Source: CAYQNU01 sp964419055 (GTDB lineage: Bacteria; Bacteroidota; Bacteroidia; Flavobacteriales_D; Parvicellaceae). Taken from it: DNA of 64,000 nt. The notes below the pieces were generated by a model. The model had not been told where the DNA came from and searched no databases. It worked only from the letters and a program-made list of their open reading frames with translations. Both the position numbers and the translations under genes were made by a program. The stretch covers positions 203,786 through 267,785 of the forward strand of contig CAYQNU010000002.1 in NCBI GenBank assembly GCA_964419055.1, read 5' to 3'. This document shows, piece after piece, positions 26,401 through 34,230 of the stretch (its first letter is position 1; the number at the start of each line of letters is the position of its first letter).

Positions 26401-27032
26401 AATCCTTTTTGCAAGATGCACAGATTAATGACGTGGTATTGGTATTTGTTGCAGGACACGGGTTGTTAGATGCCAATTATGATTATTTTTATGGCACGCA
26501 TGACATTGAATTTTTGAAACCTCAAACCAAAGGATTAGCCTATCAAAGTTTGGAGAATTTATTGGACGGCATCAAACCCTTGAAAAAAATCCTCATTATG
26601 GATACGTGTCACAGTGGTGAAGTAGAAGAAGATGATTTAACTGCATCAGATGAAACGACCACCGATGAAAGCAGTGATGATGTTATGTTCAGAGCAGTGG
26701 GGCCAAAACTCAATACGGTAAGCGGTATGAGCCCTTCCAAAATGATGAAAGAGCTTTTTGTCGACTTAAGAAAAGGAACAGGAACTACGGTTATTTCATC
26801 GGCTGGCGGAGCAGAATTTGCTATGGAAAGTAATGAATGGAAAAATGGATTATTTACCTATTGCCTACTATTTGGATTGCGAAATGGTTCTGCTGATTTG
26901 GATAAAGATGGTAAAATAATGCTTTCTGAATTGCAATTGTACACTACGGATAGAGTTACACAATTGTCAAAAGGTAAACAAACGCCTACTACTCGTATTC
27001 AAAATATCCAGTTGGATTATCAAATCTGGTAA
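23466..27032 (+). CDS. Secreted WD40 repeat-caspase (C14) fusion protein 1
   Basis: A 1188-residue protein. Signal peptide: MKITFASTLLFCFLLSLLTLNAQ. Residues ~25-760 contain WD40/propeller repeats (IKVWDVQSSKLIGTLVGHSASI, IQIWNLPNKKQIKTLKG, IVIWDTQYW). A conserved linker EQFDTKYNRPDIV (~770-860) and an Ig-like segment (IYINDVPIYGVKG) follow. Residues ~915-1188 are a caspase-like domain with catalytic His998 in AGHG and Cys1048 in DTCHSGE, the metacaspase-type dyad. An EF-hand consensus loop, DLDKDGKIMLSE, lies at 1144-1155. The signal peptide predicts a periplasmic or surface location. Substrate unknown. It is followed closely by three lipocalin-like lipoprotein genes. Confidence 0.93.
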   Translation: MKITFASTLLFCFLLSLLTLNAQQPVLITQEKNLGTISHITYSPNGRYIASINEKDFLIKVWDVQSSKLIGTLVGHSASIKEVVFNASGDGLFSYDAKNKNYLWDLNTWNLKDSIVWPSEVKKVMINSDFSKAFAQNEREIFEYVRSSKVATPIVTKLKSPIVTFTVQGNSMVYATENMEVNFYDVNAKKVIKKLIPSTKSKAHVILSDGENAVIAFQNGQISTFKLADGSELKSFSTGLSHAPTTFDINKKSQKIAFPKGSKQLLEFNYVTGQLVNEIPVTDNNENIKSVSYSADGITLATSGYKKLLMGRIYSNNNVIQIWNLPNKKQIKTLKGDVNPIDGFTFSPKENVLFLLRDDVVDIWNLNNGERITKVKLHERKIEISARAGDAVNDKKEDVKEDVVNDVKNGNISKIKSIKDMAGGDFSGVKGKVTEIKTTTVQESKYLGKAAFSRFGFQEDKIIISKEENFMVTAFKDDEIRLYTMEDYTPKHVGYVKTGQKEFFDVLIDPKEEFIVVGGSGKNPVSVIQIANLTEPKTLYVDDTQDLKMGGAFQTASAMALSPDGKRLVVAFNTGRIVIWDTQYWSKVSDFRSGVAMTMSPFVGFSADGNKFFVNTAVGIITYDFTVFNQLVKDEPITEGKTLNLEKAKVNGHPVMTHMPMNYLVSIDHHHVNFLDVLNNKTHISTTFNTKLITDIQVNKFGYAGVSLKNGELRIYDPATAKERFIMVGEEDNALFKTPENYYKVTKEGHDLVIFRVGKDAYPFEQFDTKYNRPDIVLHAMNSEDEGTIKLYKNAYDKRLAKLGLKESDLDNSFRAPSVEITNLQDIPLVVSKNQITFNINATEKNSQLRKLAIYINDVPIYGVKGMPISGSTFSKEITVDLASGINRIQISVENSGGIESLKQTIEIENTETVKPNLYILSIGTSIYKDKRYNLNYAAKDAKDLVSIFTEGKSSAYGSIKSKTITNQEATRVTIESIKSFLQDAQINDVVLVFVAGHGLLDANYDYFYGTHDIEFLKPQTKGLAYQSLENLLDGIKPLKKILIMDTCHSGEVEEDDLTASDETTTDESSDDVMFRAVGPKLNTVSGMSPSKMMKELFVDLRKGTGTTVISSAGGAEFAMESNEWKNGLFTYCLLFGLRNGSADLDKDGKIMLSELQLYTTDRVTQLSKGKQTPTTRIQNIQLDYQIW

Positions 27033-27110
27033 TTGTTGTTAAATCAGTGATTTATGTAATATTGAGTTCATAATAATTGACTACCATTGAGGAAATCAAT
27101 TAAAAAAATT

Positions 27111-27497
27111 ATGAAAAATTTAAAATTACTGTTTGTCCTTACTCTTTCATTTTCTTTGTTTTCGTGTACAAAAGCAACTCGTTTAAACAATACATTAGAC
27201 GGCAAATGGAATGTAACAACCTATAGTGGTGCGGTATTACCTTCTGGAACAACTATGACCATTACGTATTCTTCTGGTACAAAAGGAAGTGGTAATTATA
27301 CTTCTACAGTAATAATTAACGGTGATACACAATCTGAGTTTGGAGCTTATCAATTAGATGGAAACACCAAGATAACCTACACACCTTCACTGCAAGGCAA
27401 TGTACCCTACTCTTTCACCATTGACAAACAAACAAAAGACAAACTGATTCTTATAAATGGAAATGGGGTAACCACTGAATTGAGAAAAATTGATTAA
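27111..27497 (+). CDS. Lipocalin-like lipoprotein 1
   Basis: 129 residues from the ATG at 27111 (MKNLKLLFVLTLSFSLFSC); an upstream TTG at 27087 would only lengthen the signal. Lipobox Cys19. The mature protein begins TKATRLNNTLDGKWNVTTYSG, the LxGxW pattern of small lipocalin-like beta-barrels common in Bacteroidota lipoproteins. Ligand unknown. It is paralogous to the next gene (KLNRKLDGKWNLTKLDGNALPSG). It follows the first caspase gene by 78 bp on the same strand. Confidence 0.8.
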   Translation: MKNLKLLFVLTLSFSLFSCTKATRLNNTLDGKWNVTTYSGAVLPSGTTMTITYSSGTKGSGNYTSTVIINGDTQSEFGAYQLDGNTKITYTPSLQGNVPYSFTIDKQTKDKLILINGNGVTTELRKID

Positions 27498-27573
27498 AAA
27501 AGTAATGAAAATAAAACTATGAAAGCATTTTATTTCTAAATTCGCACTCATAAACAATTAAAACTTTAAAAAA

Positions 27574-27957
27574 ATGAAAAAAGGTCTTGTATTAATGATG
27601 CTTGCTGTAGTATTTGTTTTCGCTTCTTGTTCTAAAGAAAGCAAATTGAACAGAAAATTAGATGGTAAATGGAATTTAACAAAATTAGACGGTAATGCTT
27701 TACCTTCTGGATATTCATCTTCAATTACTTTTACAAAAGATAAAAAAGTAGGTACTTATTCTACTACATTCACTTTTGGTGGTCTTTCTGGAACTGATTC
27801 TGGAACATACACATTAGAAGGTGATACAAAAATTACTACTACAAGTAATACTAGTGGTTCAACTGCTGTAACATCTACAATTGTTGAATACACTAAAACA
27901 ACTTTAAAAATTTCTGATGCTGATGGTGACGTTAGTGAATACACTAAAGCTGACTAA
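27574..27957 (+). CDS. Lipocalin-like lipoprotein 2
   Basis: A 127-residue lipoprotein (signal MKKGLVLMMLAVVFVFASC, lipobox Cys19). Its LDGKWNLTKLDGNALPSG segment aligns with LDGKWNVTTYSGAVLPSG of the preceding gene. The ending SDADGDVSEYTK includes a short acidic loop. Serine- and threonine-rich beta strands suggest a small barrel. A tandem duplication with the preceding gene is likely. A terminator follows at 27977. Confidence 0.8.
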   Translation: MKKGLVLMMLAVVFVFASCSKESKLNRKLDGKWNLTKLDGNALPSGYSSSITFTKDKKVGTYSTTFTFGGLSGTDSGTYTLEGDTKITTTSNTSGSTAVTSTIVEYTKTTLKISDADGDVSEYTKAD

Positions 27958-27976
27958 TCAATAAACGATTTATATC

Positions 27977-28011
27977 AAAAGCTCTGACCTTACCGTCAGG
28001 GCTTTTTTTTT
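27977..28011 (+). terminator. Rho-independent terminator
   Basis: AAAAGCTCTGAC and GTCAGGGCTTTT form a stem with one mismatch around a CTTACC loop, followed by T8. It ends the caspase 1/lipoprotein transcription unit 20 bp after the stop. Confidence 0.85.
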
Positions 28012-28041
28012 AAACAATAAAATATTTTTAAAACTTGTCCT

Positions 28042-28449
28042 ATGAAATTTATAATCGTTTTTGGAATTATAATCACTATAATTTCTTGCACAAAAAAACA
28101 AGACCGTTTAATTGCTAAAAAATGGAAGTTCGAAAAAATAGAAAAATCCGTTAACGGTGGCCCTTATGTTGAAGAGTCGTTGGATTGCAAAAATGATGAT
28201 ATTTGGACTTTTGAAAAAGATGGTTCTTTCTATATAAATTTAGGTTCCAATTGTCCATCTGATCAAATTAATGGTACTTGGCAAATTGGTGCTGATGAAA
28301 AAACCATTTCCTATACATACAATGGATTTAGTGGCACTTATTATGATGAAATAGTTGAGTTAAACAGGAAACAACTCGTTACTATTTTCGATACTGGACT
28401 AATTCCAACAACCTATTATAAGTATTATTTTATACCATTTGAAGATTAA
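28042..28449 (+). CDS. Lipocalin-like lipoprotein 3
   Basis: A 135-residue lipoprotein (MKFIIVFGIIITIISC, lipobox Cys16). After TKKQDRLIAKKWKFEKIE, the W-centred strand and DDIWTFEKDGSF...GTWQIGADEKTISY follow the lipocalin-like layout seen in many small Bacteroidota lipoproteins. It is more divergent than the two preceding paralogues. Downstream, a group of envelope genes leads into the second WD40-caspase. Function unknown. Confidence 0.75.
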   Translation: MKFIIVFGIIITIISCTKKQDRLIAKKWKFEKIEKSVNGGPYVEESLDCKNDDIWTFEKDGSFYINLGSNCPSDQINGTWQIGADEKTISYTYNGFSGTYYDEIVELNRKQLVTIFDTGLIPTTYYKYYFIPFED

Positions 28450-28528
28450 AGGAATACTTTATTCAAAATAAAAATAACATTCAATTCTATTTTCTTACTT
28501 TTGAGAAATTTCAATTTTCAGTAGTGTA

Positions 28529-29125
28529 ATGAATTTGTTAACCAAAATAGTAACCAGTGTTTTTTTAATACTCTCCTTATTTTCAGCAAAAGGACAAAAT
28601 TTTGAAGACGGTTTTGAAAAATATAATAAAAAACGATTGGGAAATTACACTACTTATTGGCACGAATTGCTTTTTTGTTCGAGTTTAGCCATTGATTTAG
28701 ATTACAAAACCAGTTTACCCGGTAATTTAGGAACAGGAATAAATTATGGTTTAGGTGTGGGATATTTATTTAAAGTTGGTTTAGATGAAAAACCACAAAA
28801 CATTGGTTTAGGATGGAAAGCTGAATATTATCCAAATGCATTCTATAAATTCAATATTCAATTAGACACTAAATTACTAGCTGGAGGATTTAAAAATTGG
28901 TATGCCAGTTTTTTAGGTGGGGGTGAATTCAATGTAACCTTTGATTTACCCATGGCAAAGAAAGAATTTCATACCATCTTATACATGTTGGATATACAAT
29001 TCAACAAGTTAGAACTAAAATGGGGGTTACAAATGTGGAATGACCGATTTAATGACGAAAATGTGGGCTATTTTGATTACACATTCAATTCTATTCGAGT
29101 AACCTATAAATTGAGAACAAAATGA
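28529..29125 (+). CDS. Probable outer-membrane beta-barrel protein A of the caspase operon
   Basis: A 198-residue protein with a cleavable signal peptide (VTSVFLILSLFSAKGQ). The rest contains amphipathic strands rich in aromatic residues and glycine (GINYGLGVGYLFKVGL, WYASFLGGGEFNVTF) and ends in alternating residues (YFDYTFNSIRVTYKL), as in small outer-membrane barrels. No named family was recognised. The stop overlaps the next gene's ATG by 4 bp. It is the first gene of a tightly packed four-gene unit ending with WD40-caspase 2. Confidence 0.7.
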   Translation: MNLLTKIVTSVFLILSLFSAKGQNFEDGFEKYNKKRLGNYTTYWHELLFCSSLAIDLDYKTSLPGNLGTGINYGLGVGYLFKVGLDEKPQNIGLGWKAEYYPNAFYKFNIQLDTKLLAGGFKNWYASFLGGGEFNVTFDLPMAKKEFHTILYMLDIQFNKLELKWGLQMWNDRFNDENVGYFDYTFNSIRVTYKLRTK

Positions 29126-29883
29126 ACAAAATGATTCAACTTTTTATCATCATTATTCTATTGAGTTCAACTTTCTTTGGGCAACGTTTGAGTACAGGTT
29201 TTTCTATAGGAACTGTTGCAAACCAACACATAGTGTTGCCTAATAATTTTATTTATCCTCAAAATTCATATTTTATTTATTACACATTTAATGAAAAAAA
29301 AGATTATCAACCCATTTTTAATAAACCCATCAGTGGTTGGATTGCTGGATTTAATGTAAACGTTGATTACAAGCGTTTTATGTTAACAACAGAATTAATG
29401 GGTGCAACATCTACCATAAAATTACCCTTATTATATCCAAGTGGATTAGGAGGATTGTTGGATGACAATTGGAGTACGTTTGAAACAAACAAATTGTCAC
29501 TCCAACTAAATGTTTTAGGCAATATTAAATTAAACAGTAAAGCAAATGGACCTTTTTTACAAGTGGGAAGTCAATTCAGTATCAATTCTTTTAGTGAAGT
29601 AAGAGGCACTCTTGACACGGACATTTCAGATGCAGTATGGCTTTATATTAGCGATTATGAAATGTATGGAATTTTATATACCAACAAAAGAACATGGATG
29701 AATGGTATTGTTGGTGTAGGATATAAAGTAAACGATAGATATTACACCCTTAGATATACTCAACGCATTTTAGGAAAACCCGAAGATTATCCATTAGCCA
29801 AAATTTCTCAATTCGATCTAATGGTATCACAAACATTGAATTTTCAAAAGCTGAAAAAAGGATATAAAATTTATTTAGATTAA
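29122..29883 (+). CDS. Probable outer-membrane beta-barrel protein B of the caspase operon
   Basis: A 253-residue protein with signal peptide (MIQLFIIIILLSSTFFGQ) and repeated alternating hydrophobic strands (GWIAGFNVNVDYKRFMLTTEL, GIVGVGYKVNDRYYTLRYTQRIL), consistent with a small outer-membrane porin or autotransporter-like barrel. It is similar in style but not obviously paralogous to the gene it overlaps. Six bases separate its stop from the following lipoprotein gene. Function unknown. Confidence 0.7.
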   Translation: MNKMIQLFIIIILLSSTFFGQRLSTGFSIGTVANQHIVLPNNFIYPQNSYFIYYTFNEKKDYQPIFNKPISGWIAGFNVNVDYKRFMLTTELMGATSTIKLPLLYPSGLGGLLDDNWSTFETNKLSLQLNVLGNIKLNSKANGPFLQVGSQFSINSFSEVRGTLDTDISDAVWLYISDYEMYGILYTNKRTWMNGIVGVGYKVNDRYYTLRYTQRILGKPEDYPLAKISQFDLMVSQTLNFQKLKKGYKIYLD

Positions 29884-29889
29884 AAAAGT

Positions 29890-30963
29890 ATGGATAAATC
29901 AACCCTTATATCTTTATTCATAATATTTGCCTTTTTCTCTTGCAAAAAAGTAAATTATGAATTATCTGAAAAACCAGCAGTAGGTATTGGAATAAATAAT
30001 GCCTTTGTATTAGAGTCGAGATATGTAAGCCATACTGCAGATAAATTATACATAGAAATGGACATTGGTGCTGTATACAGTGGTGAAGCTATTGACAATA
30101 TATATCTCCCCGATAGCACTTTTAAAAACACCCAATTTTCCACTCACCAAACAATTGTAGAAAGTGTTGAGCGTATACAAAGAGAAGACAATGAAAGCTA
30201 TTCAAATCTTATTGCCATTGACATGAGTGCCGATTGGAATGATATTTCAGATCTGATGAATTTAAGAACTCGAGCATTGAATAAAACGATATTAGAAACA
30301 TTGGAAAATCCATCCAATGAAATGGCGTTTGGCACATTTAGAAGAGATGAAAATGGAATTGACCGAACCTACACACACATTCGTTCTATTGGCAGTGCTT
30401 ATCAACAATCAAAAGAAAATTTAGGCGCTATATTATTTGATTTATACTATGAAGAAATGGGTGGAACTTCTAATCTATATGATGCTATGGACTCTTTTTT
30501 GGAATATGCTAACAACCGATCTACTCATCCCAACAAGTATCTAACCTTTATTTGTAGAGGTTATCCTGATAATTTAGGAACCAATTCAGTGAGTCAAGTT
30601 ATTACTAAAGCCCAATCTTATGGAGTTAAAATAAATATGATTATTATCGGAAATGATTTTAATTGGAGTATGGTATCTATTGCTTGCAGAACCGGTGGCT
30701 TTATTAATATTGTGAGTTCAACTGATGATTATGAATTGACAAATGGTGGACTTATGGATAAAGGCACACCTTTAATGGCCTCATTACATCGCCCTCATTC
30801 TAAAAATATTCATCTGTATCGAGTAAAAATGAAATTACTAAAAAATTCAGGTGTTTGGAGCTCAGGGAATATTGTTTACGAACCCTATCAAAGCAATTTA
30901 AAATTTAGTGATGGTACTAATCGACTTAATAATTATCTACCCTATTATGTCACAATTCCTTAA
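29890..30963 (+). CDS. Lipoprotein with degenerate VWA-like domain
   Basis: A 357-residue lipoprotein (MDKSTLISLFIIFAFFSC, lipobox Cys18). Residues ~95-285 read like a von Willebrand factor A fold: an NLIAIDMSADW strand in place of the MIDAS DxSxS, a long helix-strand alternation, GGTSNLYDAMDSFLEYA and KYLTFICRGYPDN. The MIDAS serine pattern is only partly kept (DMSAD), so metal-dependent ligand binding is uncertain. The C-terminal ~70 residues are beta-rich. The next gene (WD40-caspase 2) starts 17 bp before this gene's stop, so the two are translationally coupled and probably work together. Confidence 0.7.
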   Translation: MDKSTLISLFIIFAFFSCKKVNYELSEKPAVGIGINNAFVLESRYVSHTADKLYIEMDIGAVYSGEAIDNIYLPDSTFKNTQFSTHQTIVESVERIQREDNESYSNLIAIDMSADWNDISDLMNLRTRALNKTILETLENPSNEMAFGTFRRDENGIDRTYTHIRSIGSAYQQSKENLGAILFDLYYEEMGGTSNLYDAMDSFLEYANNRSTHPNKYLTFICRGYPDNLGTNSVSQVITKAQSYGVKINMIIIGNDFNWSMVSIACRTGGFINIVSSTDDYELTNGGLMDKGTPLMASLHRPHSKNIHLYRVKMKLLKNSGVWSSGNIVYEPYQSNLKFSDGTNRLNNYLPYYVTIP

Positions 30964-33900
30964 AATAAAACCCATCATATTTTTATTTTGTATCGTGCTT
31001 TTTTCAAGTCACTATTCTTTGTTTGCACAACAAAAAAAAGTTTCTATTTCGATACAACAAGGTCATTCAGATGACATTACATTAATTGCTGTTTCAAGAG
31101 ATTTCAACTATTTTGCCTCTTACGGAAAAGATAATCGAATTGTTATTTGGGATTATAAAACAGGATCTCAAATGGCATTTTGTTATGTAACATCTGAAAT
31201 TGAAAACATGGTATTTGCTTTGAAATCAAATTCATTATTATTTAAGAGTTCTTCTTCTAACCAAATTTGGGATTTGAATATTTCATCAATGAAAATTAAT
31301 CCTGCCAATTCAGCAATCACAATGATTTTTGATAAAGAAAAGGCGATCATCGATGATAAAGAAATTCAATTAAAAGGTGCAAAAATATCATTATTAAATA
31401 CCAAAACGAACAAAGTAGAAGTTTCCAAAACTGCTGATTACTTTGATCAACCCTTTAAAGTAGTTAAGTATAACCCTCTTACAAAAAAAATATATGCTGG
31501 TTGTGAAGATGGTTTTATTTATATATATGATGAACGTCTAAAACTACTCAAGCAATTAAAAAATCACAATTCAGCGGTAAATGATTTGGCATTTACTACT
31601 GATTATCAATATATGTTTTCAGTATCCTCCGATCGTTCCATTATAAAATGGAATTTGAATACTGAAAAAATGGAAAATCGTTTTACTGGTAAAAACTTTC
31701 CAATCTATGGAATTTCACTAAATAAATCAGGTTCAACCCTTCTGTTTGGTGACGAAATTGGCTACAAAAAACAAATTTCCTTAGATAATTCAAGATTAGA
31801 AATTGCAACAGAAAGAAAATTCTTATATCCGTTAACTTTTACACATCAATTATCAGATTCAACCATTATTACAGCCGGAAGTGACAATATATTACATATT
31901 GAAAACCAAGAACATCGTAACAAAAAAATAAAAAATATTACCTTAAGTCCTAAATCGATAATACATAGTCTTTTTACAAAAAAACTCGACTTTTATCAAC
32001 CACCTTACAGTTTTTTTACCAGTGTGGCATTGAATCCATCTGAACAGTATTTGGCTATTTCAAATGATATAAAAGCTAAAAGGGCTAAATATATTCAACT
32101 ATATAATCTATCAAATAGAACTAAACTTAAACATTCACCTAAACTTTACAATCAAGGACATAGAGAAAATTCTACTATTTTTTTTCTAAATGACTCCACT
32201 TTAATTTCAGCTGTCAATAATGAACAAAGACTTACAATTTGGAGGGTAAAAAACCATAATGTGAAGAAGATTAATCAAAAAATAATCCCCTTACCTATAC
32301 TAGCTAATCAATTTGTCTACGTTTCGAATGAATGGATAGCTGGAGCCAATAAAGATAGTTTGCTTTTTTACAACGTTTATACACAACAAAAAGTGATCAC
32401 TTTAGTAAGTAATTTACAGCATCTATTCCATATAGACAGCGGAAAAATTGCCTACTCCGATGATAAAAATAATTTTTTTATTGTTGATTTAATAAATACA
32501 CAAGGCAACATAAGCCCTGCATTTGTAGGGCATGAAGATCAATTAACTTCCATTAATTATGTTCCACAACGCAACCTATTATTCAGTTCTTCGACAGATG
32601 GAACGCTCCGAGTTTGGAACGCTTCAAACAATCAACTAATAGTATCTATGATTCCAATTGGTTATGACCAATGCATGTACATTACTCCCGATAATTATTA
32701 TATGACCACAAGTAAGGGATTGGGGTCTTTTGGATTTAAATTGGGTGAGGAATTTTTCTTTCCCGAACAGTTCGATCCTTTTTACAACCGCCCCGATATT
32801 ATACTAGACCGTTTGGGTTATGCAGATAGCACTTTAGTAAAAGCCTACCACCAAGCCTACCTCAAACGACTCAAAAAAATGAACTTCACCGAAGATATGC
32901 TTAAGGAAGATTTTCATTTACCAGAATTAAAAATTGAAAATTTTGAGAAAATGCCTACGATAATTGAAGGTGATGAACTGGATTTGAACTTGAATATTAA
33001 AGATTCTAAATACCCATTAGATAGAATCAATGTTTGGATTAATGATGTGGCTATTTTTGGAACTAACGGTATTTCCATTCGTGACAAAAATACACAAGAA
33101 TATACAACATCTTTAAAATTAAAACTGGCCCAAGGAACCAATAAAATTCAAGTTTCGGTGCTCAACCAAGCCGGTGCCGAAAGCTACAAAGAAACGTTTA
33201 CAGTAAATTGTAAAGCAGGTAAAGAAAAGCCTAATCTGTATATTGTTGCTATTGGTGTAAGCACTTTTGAGCAAAGCCAATACAACCTAAAATTTGCTGC
33301 AAAAGATGCTGAGGATATGGCTAAAGTATATGCCAACAATAAAAACTATGGTCAAGTATTTACAAAATCATTGACCAATCAAGAAGTGACCAAAGAAAAC
33401 ATCGAACAATTGCATGAATTTTTGAAAGCTGCAGATAGAAATGATGAAGTCATTGTGTTCTTTGCAGGTCACGGTGTGTTAGATGCACAATTAGATTATT
33501 ACTTGGCCAGTTATGATATGGATTTCAGCAATCCTGCGGCTAAAGGCATTGCTTATGAATCACTTGAACGCTTGTTGGACGGCATTGCTCCTCTCAAAAA
33601 AATATTGTTGATTGATGCCTGCCACAGTGGTGAAATTGATAAAGATGAAGTAGCCATAACCACCTCAACTGAGGAAGAAACAGGTGATATAAAGTTTAGA
33701 AATGTAGGAAACACCATAGCCAATAAAGAAGGACAACTCGGTTTGCAAAACACTTCAGAATTAACCAAATCACTCTTTGCCGACCTCCGAAAAGGTACGG
33801 GTGCAACAGTGATCTCCTCAGCAGGAGGGATGGAATTTGCCATGGAAAGCAGCCAATGGCAAAATGGATTATTTACCTATTGTTTTATTAACGGATTGCA

Positions 33901-34051
33901 ATCCAAAGATGCCGACCTCAATAAAGATGGTGTGATTATGCTCTCCGAATTGCAACAATACGTGGCAACGCAAGTAACTCAATTATCCAACGGAAAACAA
34001 CAACCTACTTCGCGTATCGAAAACAATGTGCTGGATTGGAGGGTGTGGTAG
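30947..34051 (+). CDS. Secreted WD40 repeat-caspase (C14) fusion protein 2
   Basis: 1034 residues from the ATG at 30947. An in-frame ATG at 30908 would put a non-secretory leader before the signal peptide IIFLFCIVLFSSHYSLFAQ. Residues ~25-560 carry degenerate WD40 repeats (IVIWDYKTGSQMAF, IIKWNLNTEKMENRF, LRVWNASNNQLIV). The linker EQFDPFYNRPDIILDRLGY and the Ig-like INVWINDVAIFGTNG follow. The caspase domain has His842 (AGHG) and Cys892 (DACHSGE), with an EF-hand loop DLNKDGVIMLSE at 990-1001. It is the last gene of the operon starting at 28529. Its 3' ~757 bp are nearly identical to the next gene. Confidence 0.93.
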   Translation: MSQFLKIKPIIFLFCIVLFSSHYSLFAQQKKVSISIQQGHSDDITLIAVSRDFNYFASYGKDNRIVIWDYKTGSQMAFCYVTSEIENMVFALKSNSLLFKSSSSNQIWDLNISSMKINPANSAITMIFDKEKAIIDDKEIQLKGAKISLLNTKTNKVEVSKTADYFDQPFKVVKYNPLTKKIYAGCEDGFIYIYDERLKLLKQLKNHNSAVNDLAFTTDYQYMFSVSSDRSIIKWNLNTEKMENRFTGKNFPIYGISLNKSGSTLLFGDEIGYKKQISLDNSRLEIATERKFLYPLTFTHQLSDSTIITAGSDNILHIENQEHRNKKIKNITLSPKSIIHSLFTKKLDFYQPPYSFFTSVALNPSEQYLAISNDIKAKRAKYIQLYNLSNRTKLKHSPKLYNQGHRENSTIFFLNDSTLISAVNNEQRLTIWRVKNHNVKKINQKIIPLPILANQFVYVSNEWIAGANKDSLLFYNVYTQQKVITLVSNLQHLFHIDSGKIAYSDDKNNFFIVDLINTQGNISPAFVGHEDQLTSINYVPQRNLLFSSSTDGTLRVWNASNNQLIVSMIPIGYDQCMYITPDNYYMTTSKGLGSFGFKLGEEFFFPEQFDPFYNRPDIILDRLGYADSTLVKAYHQAYLKRLKKMNFTEDMLKEDFHLPELKIENFEKMPTIIEGDELDLNLNIKDSKYPLDRINVWINDVAIFGTNGISIRDKNTQEYTTSLKLKLAQGTNKIQVSVLNQAGAESYKETFTVNCKAGKEKPNLYIVAIGVSTFEQSQYNLKFAAKDAEDMAKVYANNKNYGQVFTKSLTNQEVTKENIEQLHEFLKAADRNDEVIVFFAGHGVLDAQLDYYLASYDMDFSNPAAKGIAYESLERLLDGIAPLKKILLIDACHSGEIDKDEVAITTSTEEETGDIKFRNVGNTIANKEGQLGLQNTSELTKSLFADLRKGTGATVISSAGGMEFAMESSQWQNGLFTYCFINGLQSKDADLNKDGVIMLSELQQYVATQVTQLSNGKQQPTSRIENNVLDWRVW
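33295..34051 (+). repeat. Near-identical caspase-domain segment, copy 1 (partner 37302..38058)
   Basis: Aligns without gaps to 37302..38058 at an offset of 4007 bp. Bases 33503..33729 are identical to 37510..37736. Upstream of ~33292 similarity drops sharply. It covers the caspase catalytic region and C-terminus of WD40-caspase 2. Confidence 0.9.
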
Positions 34052-34230
34052 GAAATTGTTAAATAAAACCTAATAATTTAACAAGATTCGAAAAACAATC
34101 TGTTAAAAATAAATTTGTTAATTCGTACAAAAATATTGTCACATTAAATCTCAAATAAGCTAAAATTATCCATAAATTAAATAATTTTGAAACTTATTAT
34201 TGCCAAAATCGGGCATAAAATATACTCTAT

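Noticed and set aside
33553..33843. 96-codon minus-strand ORF opposite the caspase Cys region, also at 37560..37850
   Set aside because: It is a reverse reading of the caspase domain; identity between the copies follows from the near-identical duplicated DNA, not from selection on a second protein.
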